Part shown: piece by piece, positions 17,910 to 26,589 of the stretch
Layout: every line of letters starts with the position of its first letter
How positions within the stretch are numbered: the stretch's first letter is position 1
From: JAUIAI01 sp041396685
GTDB lineage: Bacteria; Pseudomonadota; Gammaproteobacteria; Burkholderiales; Burkholderiaceae_E
Direction of reading: 5' to 3'
Assembly (NCBI GenBank): GCA_041396685.1
Contig: JAWKYD010000014.1
Coordinates: 131,881 to 195,880, forward strand
Length of the DNA: 64,000 nt
Position numbers and translations under genes: made by a program
The notes under the pieces: model-generated
Databases searched by the model: none
The model's input: only the letters and a program-made list of their open reading frames with translations
Told to the model about the DNA's origin: nothing

Positions 17910-19192
17910 CGGCCTGGATCATCGTTCTGGTCGTGGTCGGCACCCTGGCCGCCGGCGGTGCGATCGCCTACGCGATCGGTGCCGGGTCGGTGCTCACCTT
18001 CCTGGCCCTGGATCGCGGCAGCTTTCTGGCCATCCTGCCGCAGCGCATGTTCAGCCAGCTCGATGTGTTCGCCTTTCTGGCGATGCCCTTGTTCATCCTG
18101 ACTGGCGAGCTGATGAACCGTGGTGGCATTGCCAAGGCCCTGATCGATTTCTCGATGTGCCTGGTCGGCCGGCTGCGGGGCGGGCTCGGTCACGTCAACA
18201 TCCTGACCTCGGTGTTCTTCGCGGGCATCAGCGGCTCCGCCACGGCCGATGCCGCCGCGCTGTCGAGCGCGCTCGTGCCGCAGATGCGCCAACAGGGCTA
18301 CACGCTCGACTATGCGGCGGCGGTCACGGCGGCCTCGTCGATCATCGGCCCGATCATTCCGCCCAGCGTGATCCTCATCTTCTACGGCGCCCTGATGAAC
18401 ACACCGATCGCGGCGCTGTTCGCGGCGGGCATCGTCCCCGGGTTGCTGCTCGCCGTCGTGTTACTGCTGGCCAATGCCGTGTTCGCGCGCTGGCAGGGAC
18501 ACCCCGGCGGCGACGACGTCCAGGTGCCTGCCTTCGGTCCGGCGTTTCGTCGTGCGCTGCCGGCGTTGTCGTTGCCCCTGATCATCCTCGCCGGGGTGTT
18601 GTTCGGGGTGGCGACACCCGCCGAGTCGGCCGCGGTGGCGGTCGCCGCCGCGCTCGTCGTGGGGGTCGCCTACGGCGAACTGGACGCGGCGAAACTGCGC
18701 GAATGCGCCGAGCGCACGCTGGTGTTGCTCGGCGCGATCTTCATGATCCTCTGCGCGATCGCGGCCTTCAGCTACATCACGGCGCTGGCACGCTGGCCGC
18801 AGCAGATCTCGGCGGCCGTCGCCGCCCTGGAACTCGGCCCGGGCCAGTATCTGCTGGTGTTGAACATCGTCTTCCTGCTCGCCGGCATGGTCATGGATGT
18901 CAAGGCGGCGGTGGCGTTGCTCGCGCCCATCTTCGTGCCGGTGGCGCTCGCGCTCGGTGTCGATCCCGTGCACCTGGGCATCGTGATCTGCTTCAACATC
19001 ACGATCGGCCTGCTGTCTCCTCCACTGGGCGGCGTGATCCTGATCATCTCGACCGTCACCGGCGCCAACTACTGGCGCCTGATCCGCGCGACGCTGCCGT
19101 TCTTCCTGATCGAAATCTGCGTGCTGGCCCTGCTCACGGCCGTCCCGCAGATTTCGCTCGCTCTGCCGACCTGGCTCGGCCTCATGCCTTGA
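17906..19192 (+). CDS. TRAP transporter large permease (DctM family)
   Basis: A 428-residue membrane protein with about 12 hydrophobic segments. Hallmarks are FAFLAMPLFILTGELMNRGGIA, the GISGSATADAAALSSALVPQM motif, and IIGPIIPPSVILIFYG. From TTG 17906 it has the usual family length and begins directly with the first membrane helix (TAWIIVLVVVGTLAAGG). The open frame continues upstream (in-frame GTG 17843, ATG 17783), but those extensions are hydrophilic and not family-like. Unusually, the large permease gene precedes the binding-protein and small-permease genes. Confidence 0.9.
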   Translation: MTAWIIVLVVVGTLAAGGAIAYAIGAGSVLTFLALDRGSFLAILPQRMFSQLDVFAFLAMPLFILTGELMNRGGIAKALIDFSMCLVGRLRGGLGHVNILTSVFFAGISGSATADAAALSSALVPQMRQQGYTLDYAAAVTAASSIIGPIIPPSVILIFYGALMNTPIAALFAAGIVPGLLLAVVLLLANAVFARWQGHPGGDDVQVPAFGPAFRRALPALSLPLIILAGVLFGVATPAESAAVAVAAALVVGVAYGELDAAKLRECAERTLVLLGAIFMILCAIAAFSYITALARWPQQISAAVAALELGPGQYLLVLNIVFLLAGMVMDVKAAVALLAPIFVPVALALGVDPVHLGIVICFNITIGLLSPPLGGVILIISTVTGANYWRLIRATLPFFLIEICVLALLTAVPQISLALPTWLGLMP

Positions 19193-19217
19193 ACCCAAAG
19201 AGACTAAGGAGATGACG

Positions 19218-20207
19218 ATGTCCCTTGCAAGCCTGATGCGGTCCGTTTTTCTGTGCGTGGTCGTCGCCACGGCCGCGACCGCGGCCGGCGCGGAAACGAT
19301 CCGTCTCGCCATGAACGGTGCCGAGAATCTCGAGACCAACTCCGAGTACGCGTTCGTGGTCGCCTTTCGAGACGCGCTCGCCGGTGCCGGTGTCACGGTC
19401 GAGGTCCATCCCTCCGACGCGCTCGGCTCCGAGAAGGAACGCCTGGGACAGACCGCCCAGGGGTTGATCCACGTGAACCTGGCGGCCGCGACCACACCGG
19501 CGTCGATGAGCCCGCTGTTGCGTGGCACGATCCTGCCGTTCTTCTTCCGCAGTTCGGCCGAGTTCGACACGGTCATGGCCAAGACCCCGTTGCTCGAGAA
19601 GATCAACGCCGCCATGATCGAGAACGGCGTGCGCGTGGTGGCCTTCAACCAGCGCGGTCTCGATGCGGGCATCTTCAACACCAAGCGCGCGGTGGCCACG
19701 CTGACCGACCTCGAAGCCCTGCGCATGCGCGCGCTCAGCAAGAGCCAGGTGGCCTTCTTCGAGACGCTCGGCGTGCAGTCCACGGTGGTGCCCTGGGGTG
19801 AGGTCGCCAACGCCTTGCAGACCGGCATCGTGGACGGATACGTGAATCCGCCCAATGCGGCCCTGAGAGTCGGCCACACCCAGTATCTGAAGCATTACAC
19901 GCCGGCCGACCTTGCGCCGTCGATGCGGGCGGTGCTGGTGTCGGAGGACTGGTGGAGCGGCATGAACGACAAACAGCGCGCACAGGTCGCCGGGGCCATA
20001 CGTGCCGGCGTCGCCGCCAATCGTGCCTGGGTCGTCGAATGGGGCAAGCAGGTGGACGCCCGGTTTCGCGATGCCGGCGTCACCGTGACGGCCCTGGCCC
20101 CCGGCGAGCGCGACAAGATGAAGGCGCGCGCGCAGGCCACCTACAAGGCCTTGCTCGGGGACGACGGGCTCGCGGTGTACGAGTCGGCGTTTGCCGCGGT
20201 GCGCTGA
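19218..20207 (+). CDS. TRAP transporter substrate-binding protein (DctP family)
   Basis: A 329-residue periplasmic protein with a signal peptide (cleavage likely after AAGA, about residue 24). DctP hallmarks are HPSDALGSEKERLGQTAQGLIHV, the conserved Arg region LRMRALSKSQVAFFETLGV that normally contacts a carboxylate, and VPWGEVANALQTGIVDGYVNPP. I prefer ATG 19218, six bases after AAGGAG, over ATG 19212, which abuts that box. The ligand is likely a carboxylate; the linked deacylase suggests N-acyl-D-amino acids (inference). Confidence 0.9.
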   Translation: MSLASLMRSVFLCVVVATAATAAGAETIRLAMNGAENLETNSEYAFVVAFRDALAGAGVTVEVHPSDALGSEKERLGQTAQGLIHVNLAAATTPASMSPLLRGTILPFFFRSSAEFDTVMAKTPLLEKINAAMIENGVRVVAFNQRGLDAGIFNTKRAVATLTDLEALRMRALSKSQVAFFETLGVQSTVVPWGEVANALQTGIVDGYVNPPNAALRVGHTQYLKHYTPADLAPSMRAVLVSEDWWSGMNDKQRAQVAGAIRAGVAANRAWVVEWGKQVDARFRDAGVTVTALAPGERDKMKARAQATYKALLGDDGLAVYESAFAAVR

Positions 20208-20210
20208 GCG

Positions 20211-20753
20211 ATGCGACCGGCGCTCACGATGCGGCAGGCGGTCGTGCGCTTCAGTGACCGCCTCGATGCCATGCTGCTCCGGCTGGCCACGGCCGCCCTG
20301 GCGTTGCTGGTCGCCGTCGTGCTGCTGCAGGTGGTGGCCCGCTACGTGTTCTTTCAGCCACCGGTCTGGACCGAAGAGATGGCGCGTTACCTGATGATCT
20401 GGGCGGGCCTGCTCGGCGCAACCCTCTCGTTCAAGCGCGTCTTCGATCCGGCGGTGGTCCAGCCCGCGGGCCAGGGCGTGCGTGCGCGCCTGACCCTGCT
20501 CCTGCAGAGCCTGGCCGTGCTCGTGTTCGTCGGCCCGGCTCTGTTCTTCTCGTTCTTCGGACCCAACCTGAGGTTCTCCCGGGGCTATCTGATGCGGCAC
20601 GCCCGAACACTATCCGAAACCCTCGATGTCCCGACGCTGTACGTCGCGATCGCCGTGCCGCTCGCGCTTGCCGTCATCCTGGTGCACCTGCTGGCGCGCT
20701 GGTGCGCGGTGCCCGCCACCGCACTCGCGGAGCCGGCCGATGTCAGCGTTTGA
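20211..20753 (+). CDS. TRAP transporter small permease (DctQ family)
   Basis: A 180-residue inner-membrane protein with four hydrophobic segments (about residues 21-42, 55-68, 88-115 and 140-165) and the DctQ motif RYVFFQPPVWTEEMARYLMIW. It starts four bases after the binding-protein stop and overlaps the deacylase start by 14 bases, so the TRAP genes and the deacylase form one operon. Confidence 0.9.
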   Translation: MRPALTMRQAVVRFSDRLDAMLLRLATAALALLVAVVLLQVVARYVFFQPPVWTEEMARYLMIWAGLLGATLSFKRVFDPAVVQPAGQGVRARLTLLLQSLAVLVFVGPALFFSFFGPNLRFSRGYLMRHARTLSETLDVPTLYVAIAVPLALAVILVHLLARWCAVPATALAEPADVSV

Positions 20754-22182
20754 CCTGCTCGTGCGCCGCGCCCGCCTGGTCGACGGAACGGGCGCGCCGG
20801 CCGTCGTCGCCGATCTCGCCGTGCGGGCCGGTCGCATCGTCGCGGTCGGCGAGATCGGATCCGGATCCGCGCGCCGGATCGTCGACGCCGATGGCCTGGC
20901 GCTGGCACCCGGATTCATCGACGCACACTGCCACGACGACCGGGCGATCATCGACACACCGCTGCTCGAGCCCAAGATCAGCCAGGGCGTGACCACCGTC
21001 GTCAACGGCAACTGCGGCATCAGCATCGCGCCCGTGTTGCCCGGCCGGCCGGCAGCCAAGGCACCGCTGGGCGCGTTCACGGCGGGAGGCGCACGCTTCG
21101 AGCGCTTCGGCGACTACTTCGCGGCGCTCGAGGCCTCGCCGCCGGCGGTCAACAGTGCCTGCTTCTGCGGCCACTCGAATCTTCGCCACGCCGCGATGGA
21201 TTCGGTCGACCGGGCGGCGACGCCCGCCGAGATCACGCACATGGCCGCGCTGCTCGATGGCGCCTTGCGCGACGGCGCCCTGGGGTTGTCCACCGGGCTC
21301 TACTACCCGGCCGCGAGCGCGGCGCCGACCGAAGAAGTGGTGGCGCTCGCGCACACGGTCGCGCGCCACGGCGCGCGCTACGCCACGCACATGCGCAACG
21401 AAGAAGACCATGTCACCGACTCGTTGGCGGAGACCTTCCGCATCGGCCGCGAAGCGGGCGTGCCGGTGATCGTGTCGCACCACAAGTGCATGAGCCGCGC
21501 GAATCACGGCAAGTCGGCCATCACCCTGCCCATGTTCGAACGTGCCGCGCGCGAGCAGGACGTCGGTCTGGACGCCTATCCGTATCGCGCCAGCTCGACG
21601 CTGCTCTTTCCCGAGCGGGTCGCCAAGTGCGACCGTGTGGTCATCACGTGGTCCGAGCCGATGCCCGACGCCGCGGGACGCGACCTGGCCGACATCGCGG
21701 CGCAGCTCGGCTGCAGCGACATCGAGGCGGCGCGCCGTCTGCTGCCGGCCGGGGCCATCTATTTCCAGATGAGCGAAGTCGACGTACGACGCATTCTGGC
21801 GTTTCCGGACACCATGATCGGCTCGGACGGCATCGTCTTCGAGCCTCATCCGCACCCGCGCGCCTGGGGCACCTTCCCACGTGTGCTCGGCCACTATGCG
21901 CGCGACGTCGGGCTGTTCTCGCTGGAAGAGGCCGTGCGCAAGATGACCAGCCTGACGGCCGCCCGGTTCGGCCTGGCCGGTCGCGGCCGGCTGGCACCGG
22001 GGTATCACGCCGATCTCGTCCTGTTCGACCCGGCGCGCGTCATCGATGTCGCCGATTTCGCCGATCCATGCCGGCCTGCCGAGGGGATCGAGCAGGTGTT
22101 CGTCAACGGTGAGCCCGTCTGGGCGAGGGGCTCGGCCACCGGGCGGCGGCCCGGGCGCTGTCTGCGCCGCACTGGCGGTTGA
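20740..22182 (+). CDS. N-acyl-D-amino-acid deacylase (D-aminoacylase, amidohydrolase superfamily)
   Basis: A 480-residue metal-dependent hydrolase that should release D-amino acids from their N-acyl forms. Visible features: HxH metal pair in DAH63-C-H65-DD, metal-binding Cys in GNC92G, then THMRNE, SHHKCMSRANHGKS and GSDGIVFEPHPHPRAWGTF, all characteristic of D-aminoacylases. The C-terminal beta-sandwich ends LAPGYHADLVLFDPARVID. No signal peptide, so it acts in the cytoplasm after TRAP import. It starts inside the end of the small-permease gene. Confidence 0.9.
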   Translation: MSAFDLLVRRARLVDGTGAPAVVADLAVRAGRIVAVGEIGSGSARRIVDADGLALAPGFIDAHCHDDRAIIDTPLLEPKISQGVTTVVNGNCGISIAPVLPGRPAAKAPLGAFTAGGARFERFGDYFAALEASPPAVNSACFCGHSNLRHAAMDSVDRAATPAEITHMAALLDGALRDGALGLSTGLYYPAASAAPTEEVVALAHTVARHGARYATHMRNEEDHVTDSLAETFRIGREAGVPVIVSHHKCMSRANHGKSAITLPMFERAAREQDVGLDAYPYRASSTLLFPERVAKCDRVVITWSEPMPDAAGRDLADIAAQLGCSDIEAARRLLPAGAIYFQMSEVDVRRILAFPDTMIGSDGIVFEPHPHPRAWGTFPRVLGHYARDVGLFSLEEAVRKMTSLTAARFGLAGRGRLAPGYHADLVLFDPARVIDVADFADPCRPAEGIEQVFVNGEPVWARGSATGRRPGRCLRRTGG

Positions 22183-22377
22183 CCCGCGCCGGCGCTTCGG
22201 TCGTGGATCGGCGCCGATGGCGGGTGCGCGCGACGCAGGTCGGCCGCAGAGACCCGCCGCGGATGCCCGGCAGGCCGTCGACAGCCCGCCAACCGACCAC
22301 GCCTTTGAGGCGCGTCAACTCGCAGAGCCCGTCGCGGCTTAGCATGATCGCATCACACCCGATTCGCGGAGCCCTCG

Positions 22378-22674
22378 ATGGATCGTCGCTCGTTGTCCGG
22401 CGTGCTGCTCGCCGTTGCTCTCGGCTGCCAAGGGGACGCTTTCGCCGCCGACGCCAACCGTGGCAGGCTGCTCTACGACACCGGCTGCAATGCCTGCCAC
22501 ACGCAGCAAGCACACTGGCGCGAGAAGCGTGTGGCGACGGACCTCGCCAGCCTGGCGTCGCAGGTTCGCCGCTGGGCGGGCGTGGCCGGGTTCAACTGGA
22601 GCGAGGAAGAGATCCAGGACGTGGTCCTTTACCTCGACGACGCAATCTACCGCTTCCCGCCGCAGCGCCGGTGA
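22378..22674 (+). CDS. small exported monoheme cytochrome c
   Basis: A 98-residue periplasmic protein with a signal peptide (AFA-ADAN, residues about 1-24) and one heme motif C37-NAC-H41. The C-terminal half (SQVRRWAGVAG, NWSEEEIQDVVLYLDDAIYRF) is the helical end of class I cytochromes. The mature protein contains no methionine at all; H46 is the only His besides the heme-motif one. GGAG lies seven bases before the ATG. No oxidase or reductase gene is adjacent on this strand, so the electron partner is unknown. Confidence 0.85.
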   Translation: MDRRSLSGVLLAVALGCQGDAFAADANRGRLLYDTGCNACHTQQAHWREKRVATDLASLASQVRRWAGVAGFNWSEEEIQDVVLYLDDAIYRFPPQRR

Positions 22675-22678
22675 GTGA

Positions 22679-22966
22679 CTATCGACTCGCGGCGGCGAGT
22701 TCGGCGACGAGGGCGCCGGCCTCATGGTCGCTCAGGGCCGGCACCACGTCGACGTCCATCAGGTCGCTCCAGTTGAGGGCATTGCGCGCGAGCGCGGATG
22801 CATCGTTGGTTTCGTAGACGGCGACACCGAAGTTGCGACCGGCTGCCATCCAGCGCCCGATCTGGGTGACACCCTCGGGCAGAGATCCGCCGCCTTCCAG
22901 GAAGCGCTTGTGAACGGCGTCGCGATGCTCGGGACGATAAGTCCATGTGACGATGAATTTCATCAT
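22679..22966 (-). CDS. DUF3303-type small protein
   Basis: A 95-residue cytoplasmic protein beginning MMKFIVTWTYRPEHRDAVHKRF with GRWMAAGRNFGVAVYETND, matching the small alpha/beta-barrel family known as DUF3303 (function unknown; related in shape to stress-responsive A/B-barrel proteins). GGAGAAG precedes the two adjacent ATG codons. Its stop lies only four bases from the convergent cytochrome gene's stop. Confidence 0.8.
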   Translation of the reverse strand: MMKFIVTWTYRPEHRDAVHKRFLEGGGSLPEGVTQIGRWMAAGRNFGVAVYETNDASALARNALNWSDLMDVDVVPALSDHEAGALVAELAAASR

Positions 22967-23145
22967 TGCTTCTCCGGTCGGTTGCGATCCGGCATCCAGC
23001 GGCCGGATAACCTCGTGGCACGAGGTCTGCGAGGAGCATAGCGCCCGCCACGCCGGTCGGTCATCGTTACGATTGCTGAGGCGATCCGCGACATCGGTCC
23101 CGACCGGTTGCCGGGGCCGATACGTCGCGTTCGCGGGTCTGCCCG

Positions 23146-24135
23146 TCAGTGCGGCAGCACGCGCGCCAGCCGTTTGCGCCAGGCCGCGATGCCCGCGCTG
23201 TTGTCGGCATCGGCGTCATAGCCGCCCTGGATGAAGCTGATCGCGATGCGGCCGGTACCGATGACCGCTTCTTCTTCGTCCTCCGCCGTGGGCTTGAACG
23301 GTCTGATCGAGAAGGCCGCCGCATGCGTGCTCAGCTTGAACATCTTGCCTACCGGGTCCTCGCTGATGTCCGGCGCGAACACGCCGAAATACTTGGTGCC
23401 ACGCCCCACTCGCGACAGGGCGACCGCGGGCGGCGTGTCGGTCAGCGGCGGAAGGTTGATGTTCAAGCCGACCGAATCGGGCAAGGCTTCGTCGCCAGCC
23501 ACCAGCTTGTCGATCAAGGGCACCATCAGCGCCGCCACCGCGGCCGATGACGCCGGATCCTTGCGCGTGTTGCGATCGGCGCTGATCGCGATGGCCGGGA
23601 TGCGGCGCTGCAGGGCGTGGGTGGCGACGGCCAGCGTGCCGGAGCTCGGCCCGACGAGACCGGTGTTGTTGCCCTCGTTGGGGCCGGAGATGACCAGATC
23701 CGGCGCCTTCTGCCACTGTTGTTGTGCCAGCACCTGCATGCCGTAGATGCCGGCCATCAGCGGCGAGCCGTCGACATAGTGCACCGACGGTTCGGCAGCA
23801 TCGACCGGGCCATAGCCGGGCGCTCCGACCTTGACCTTGCCGCCGCGGCAGTCCTTTTCGATCGGGCCCAGCGGGCGCAGCAGGTGAACCAGCGCACCCG
23901 AGCCGCTGGCGTCGTGACACGGCGCCGCGACCGCCACCCGGTGGCCCGCCTTGCGCAGCGCTTCGGCGAGCGCGAGCAGATTCGGCGCGCCGATGCCGTC
24001 GTCGTTGCTGAGCAGGATGTCGAGCTTGCGTGGTGCGGGATCGTCCGCCGCCAGGGCCGGTGCGGCCAGCGCGGCCGCCAGCGCGGTGATCGACGCCGCG
24101 CGCAGCGCGTGACCGCCGAACAGGGTGGTTCTCAT
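23146..24135 (-). CDS. exported SurE-like 5'/3'-nucleotidase
   Basis: A 329-residue acid-phosphatase/nucleotidase of the SurE fold: metal-binding LLSNDDGIGAPNLLAL, SGPNEGNN(T)G, SGTLAVATHALQ and AIAISADRN. SurE removes phosphate from nucleoside monophosphates and short polyphosphates. Unlike the usual cytoplasmic SurE of about 250 residues, this protein starts with a clear signal peptide (RAASITALAAALAAPALAADD) and has extra C-terminal sequence (SFIQGGYDADADNSAGIAAW). The ATG at 24135 has GGAG eight bases upstream. Likely a periplasmic scavenging enzyme (inference). Confidence 0.85.
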   Translation of the reverse strand: MRTTLFGGHALRAASITALAAALAAPALAADDPAPRKLDILLSNDDGIGAPNLLALAEALRKAGHRVAVAAPCHDASGSGALVHLLRPLGPIEKDCRGGKVKVGAPGYGPVDAAEPSVHYVDGSPLMAGIYGMQVLAQQQWQKAPDLVISGPNEGNNTGLVGPSSGTLAVATHALQRRIPAIAISADRNTRKDPASSAAVAALMVPLIDKLVAGDEALPDSVGLNINLPPLTDTPPAVALSRVGRGTKYFGVFAPDISEDPVGKMFKLSTHAAAFSIRPFKPTAEDEEEAVIGTGRIAISFIQGGYDADADNSAGIAAWRKRLARVLPH

Positions 24136-24410
24136 GGGCTTGTCTCCGATGGGATCGTTGCTCGCGAAAGGCATTTCGCGCAGCACGGATCGTAAGCGAT
24201 TGCGGCGCCGAGCCGGGGTCGAGCCGGCGCATCGCCACCCGGCAACGGCATCGGTCACCGCCAGCCCGGGCCGCCGGGAGCGATCCTTGCTGTCATTGCA
24301 GGTCGATGCGTCGACTGACCGTGGTCCCGGCCGGCGTGGCGCGCGCGGCGCGGCCGGTGCGGCACGATCGCCTGGCGCGCACATCCTCGTAGTCTCGACA
24401 GGAGTTCCGC

Positions 24411-24620
24411 ATGAGCGAGCACGTCTACAAGATCGTCGATATCGTCGGCTCGTCGACCACCGGGGTCGATGACGCGATCCGCAACGCGATCGAAACCGCT
24501 TCCAAGACCTTGCGCATGGTCGAGTGGTTCGAGGTCAGCGAGATCCGTGGCCATGTGGCCGACGGCAAGGTCGGGCATTTCCAGGTCGCGATGCGGGTCG
24601 GGTTCCGACTCGAGGAGTGA
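24411..24620 (+). CDS. dodecin
   Basis: A 69-residue flavin-storage protein. The sequence VYKIVDIVGSSTTGVDDAIRNAIE, then W39 in VEWFEVSEIRG and GHFQVAMRVGFRLE matches dodecins throughout. Dodecins form hollow dodecamers that bind riboflavin, FMN or CoA; the Trp stacks on the flavin ring. It is a single-gene unit. Confidence 0.93.
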   Translation: MSEHVYKIVDIVGSSTTGVDDAIRNAIETASKTLRMVEWFEVSEIRGHVADGKVGHFQVAMRVGFRLEE

Positions 24621-24679
24621 GCGGGGAAGACGAGGTTCACCCGCCGTCGACAACGCCGTGTGGCCAGCCGGCAGCGCGA

Positions 24680-25138
24680 TCAAACCGGCAGTTCGACGAT
24701 CCGCGGTGTGAGCACGCCATCGTCGATGCGCAGTTCCGCGACCGCGATCGGCAGGCGAAAGCGGCGCGGTCCCGCGCTGCCGGGATTGATGATCAGATGA
24801 TCGTCCCGGTGCTCGATACGCGGTTGATGCGAGTGGCCGCAGACCACCACCCGTGCCGATGCGGCGCGCCGCGATTCGAGTTCGGCGATGTCGTGCAGGA
24901 CGTGCAGCGCGACGCCAGCCACGAGCGCATCGGCCCACCCGGGAATCTTCATCGCCCACGGCGCGACATCGATGTTGCCGCGTACCACGGTGAGGGGCGC
25001 GAGCTCACCCAGGCGCTCGACGATATCGGGCGAGCCGATGTCACCGGCATGGACGATGTGGTCGGAGCCGTGCAGGAATGCCAGGGCCTCGGGCCGCAGC
25101 AGGCCGTGGGTGTCGGAGATGAGCCCGATGCGCGTCAT
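24680..25138 (-). CDS. YfcE-like metallophosphoesterase
   Basis: A 152-residue calcineurin-like phosphoesterase with all metal motifs: SDTHG at the N-terminus, HAGDIG, VRGNID, CGHSHQP and NPGSAGPRRF. Such small enzymes hydrolyse phosphodiesters in the cytoplasm. I take the second in-frame ATG because MTRIGLISDTHG matches the family start; a four-residue longer form starts at 25150. Divergent from the oxidase operon, with about 60 bases between. Confidence 0.9.
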   Translation of the reverse strand: MTRIGLISDTHGLLRPEALAFLHGSDHIVHAGDIGSPDIVERLGELAPLTVVRGNIDVAPWAMKIPGWADALVAGVALHVLHDIAELESRRAASARVVVCGHSHQPRIEHRDDHLIINPGSAGPRRFRLPIAVAELRIDDGVLTPRIVELPV

Positions 25139-25203
25139 GGCCGCAAGCATACGCCTGTGATGCCGCCAGCCGCGTCGCCGGTGTCACTGACAAGGGAGGG
25201 GGC

Positions 25204-26586
25204 ATGGATGCCGTTTTGCTGGCCCGCGTGCAGTTCGCATTCACGATCTCGTTCCACATCATCTTTCCGGCCTTCACGATCGGGCTGGCCAGCTGGCTGG
25301 CGATGCTCGAGTTCCTGTGGCTGCGTACCGGGCGCACGGCTTATCGCAGCCTGTATCGCTTCTGGTTGAAGATCTTCGCGGTCTCGTTCGGCCTGGGCGT
25401 GGTCTCGGGCATCGTCATGAGCTTTCAGTTCGGTACCAACTGGAGCCAGTTCGCGCAGGTGACCGGCAATGTGCTGGGCCCTTTGCTGGGCTACGAGGTG
25501 TTGACCGCGTTCTTTCTCGAGGCGACCTTTCTTGGCATCATGCTGTTCGGCACCGGCCGTGTGCCGCCGTGGGTGCACTTCGCCTCCACCTGCCTGGTCG
25601 CACTGGGCACGCTGATCTCGGCCTTCTGGATCCTCGCGGCCAACAGTTGGATGCACACGCCGGCCGGCGCGACGCTGCGCGATGGCGTGTTCATTCCCGA
25701 CAGCTGGTTCGCGATCATCTTCAATCCGTCGTTTCCGTACCGCTTCGTGCACATGGTGCTGGCCGCGTATCTGGCCACCTGTTTCATCATCGCCGGTGTC
25801 GCCGCCAGTCATCTCCTGCGAGGCCGGTTCAGACGGCGGGCGACGCTGACCTTGCGGCTGGCGGTCATCTTCGCGAGCATCGTCGTGCCCTTGCAGATCG
25901 TGGTCGGTGATCTGCACGGCCTGAACACGGCTGAACATCAGCCGGCCAAAGTGGCCGCGATCGAGGCGCACTGGGAGTCGCGCACGCGCGCCCCCTTGTA
26001 TCTGTTTGCATGGCCGAACGAGGCGCAGCAGCGCAACGACTACGCGATCTCGATACCGCTGCTCGGTAGCCTCATCCTCGAGCACGACATCAACGCCCAG
26101 GTCACGGGCCTCGATCGCTACGCTCCTGACGAGCGTCCTCCGGTGGCTCCCGTCTTCTTCGCGTTCAGGATCATGGTCGGTATCGGCATCGTCATGCTGG
26201 TGGCGGCCTGGGCGGGTCTGATCCAGCTCTTGCGGGGGCGACTGTCGACCTCGCGCGGGTTGCTGCGCATCTATACCTTGATCGCGCCGCTCGGTCTGGT
26301 GGCGGTGATCGCCGGTTGGATCACGACGGAGATTGGCCGTCAGCCGTGGGTGGTCTACGGCGTGATGCGCACCGCCGACGCGGTATCTCCCGTTGCGGCC
26401 GGCAGCGTGGCCACCACGCTCGCCCTGTTCGTGTTGGTCTACGGCGCGGTCTTCGGCTTCGGCCTGTACTACACGCTGCATCTCATCGAGGCCGGACCGT
26501 CGCGGGTGAAGACCGGGGGCGCAAAAGCCGACGCAACGCCGGCGCGACCGATCTCGGCCGCCGATGAGCCGCTGGTGGAGGACTGA
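25204..26586 (+). CDS. cioA: cytochrome bd-type quinol oxidase subunit I (CIO type)
   Basis: A 460-residue membrane subunit. The N-terminal ARVQFAFTISFHIIFPAFTIG holds the axial histidine at position 18; SFQFGTNW, LGYEVLTAFFLEATFLGIMLFG and the GLNTAEHQPAKVAAIEAHWESR loop follow. The Q-loop after this is short, as in cyanide-insensitive (CioA) enzymes rather than the long-loop E. coli CydA. It oxidises quinol and reduces oxygen to water with hemes b558, b595 and d. A strong AAGGGAGGGGG box precedes the ATG. Confidence 0.93.
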   Translation: MDAVLLARVQFAFTISFHIIFPAFTIGLASWLAMLEFLWLRTGRTAYRSLYRFWLKIFAVSFGLGVVSGIVMSFQFGTNWSQFAQVTGNVLGPLLGYEVLTAFFLEATFLGIMLFGTGRVPPWVHFASTCLVALGTLISAFWILAANSWMHTPAGATLRDGVFIPDSWFAIIFNPSFPYRFVHMVLAAYLATCFIIAGVAASHLLRGRFRRRATLTLRLAVIFASIVVPLQIVVGDLHGLNTAEHQPAKVAAIEAHWESRTRAPLYLFAWPNEAQQRNDYAISIPLLGSLILEHDINAQVTGLDRYAPDERPPVAPVFFAFRIMVGIGIVMLVAAWAGLIQLLRGRLSTSRGLLRIYTLIAPLGLVAVIAGWITTEIGRQPWVVYGVMRTADAVSPVAAGSVATTLALFVLVYGAVFGFGLYYTLHLIEAGPSRVKTGGAKADATPARPISAADEPLVED

Positions 26587-26589
26587 AAC

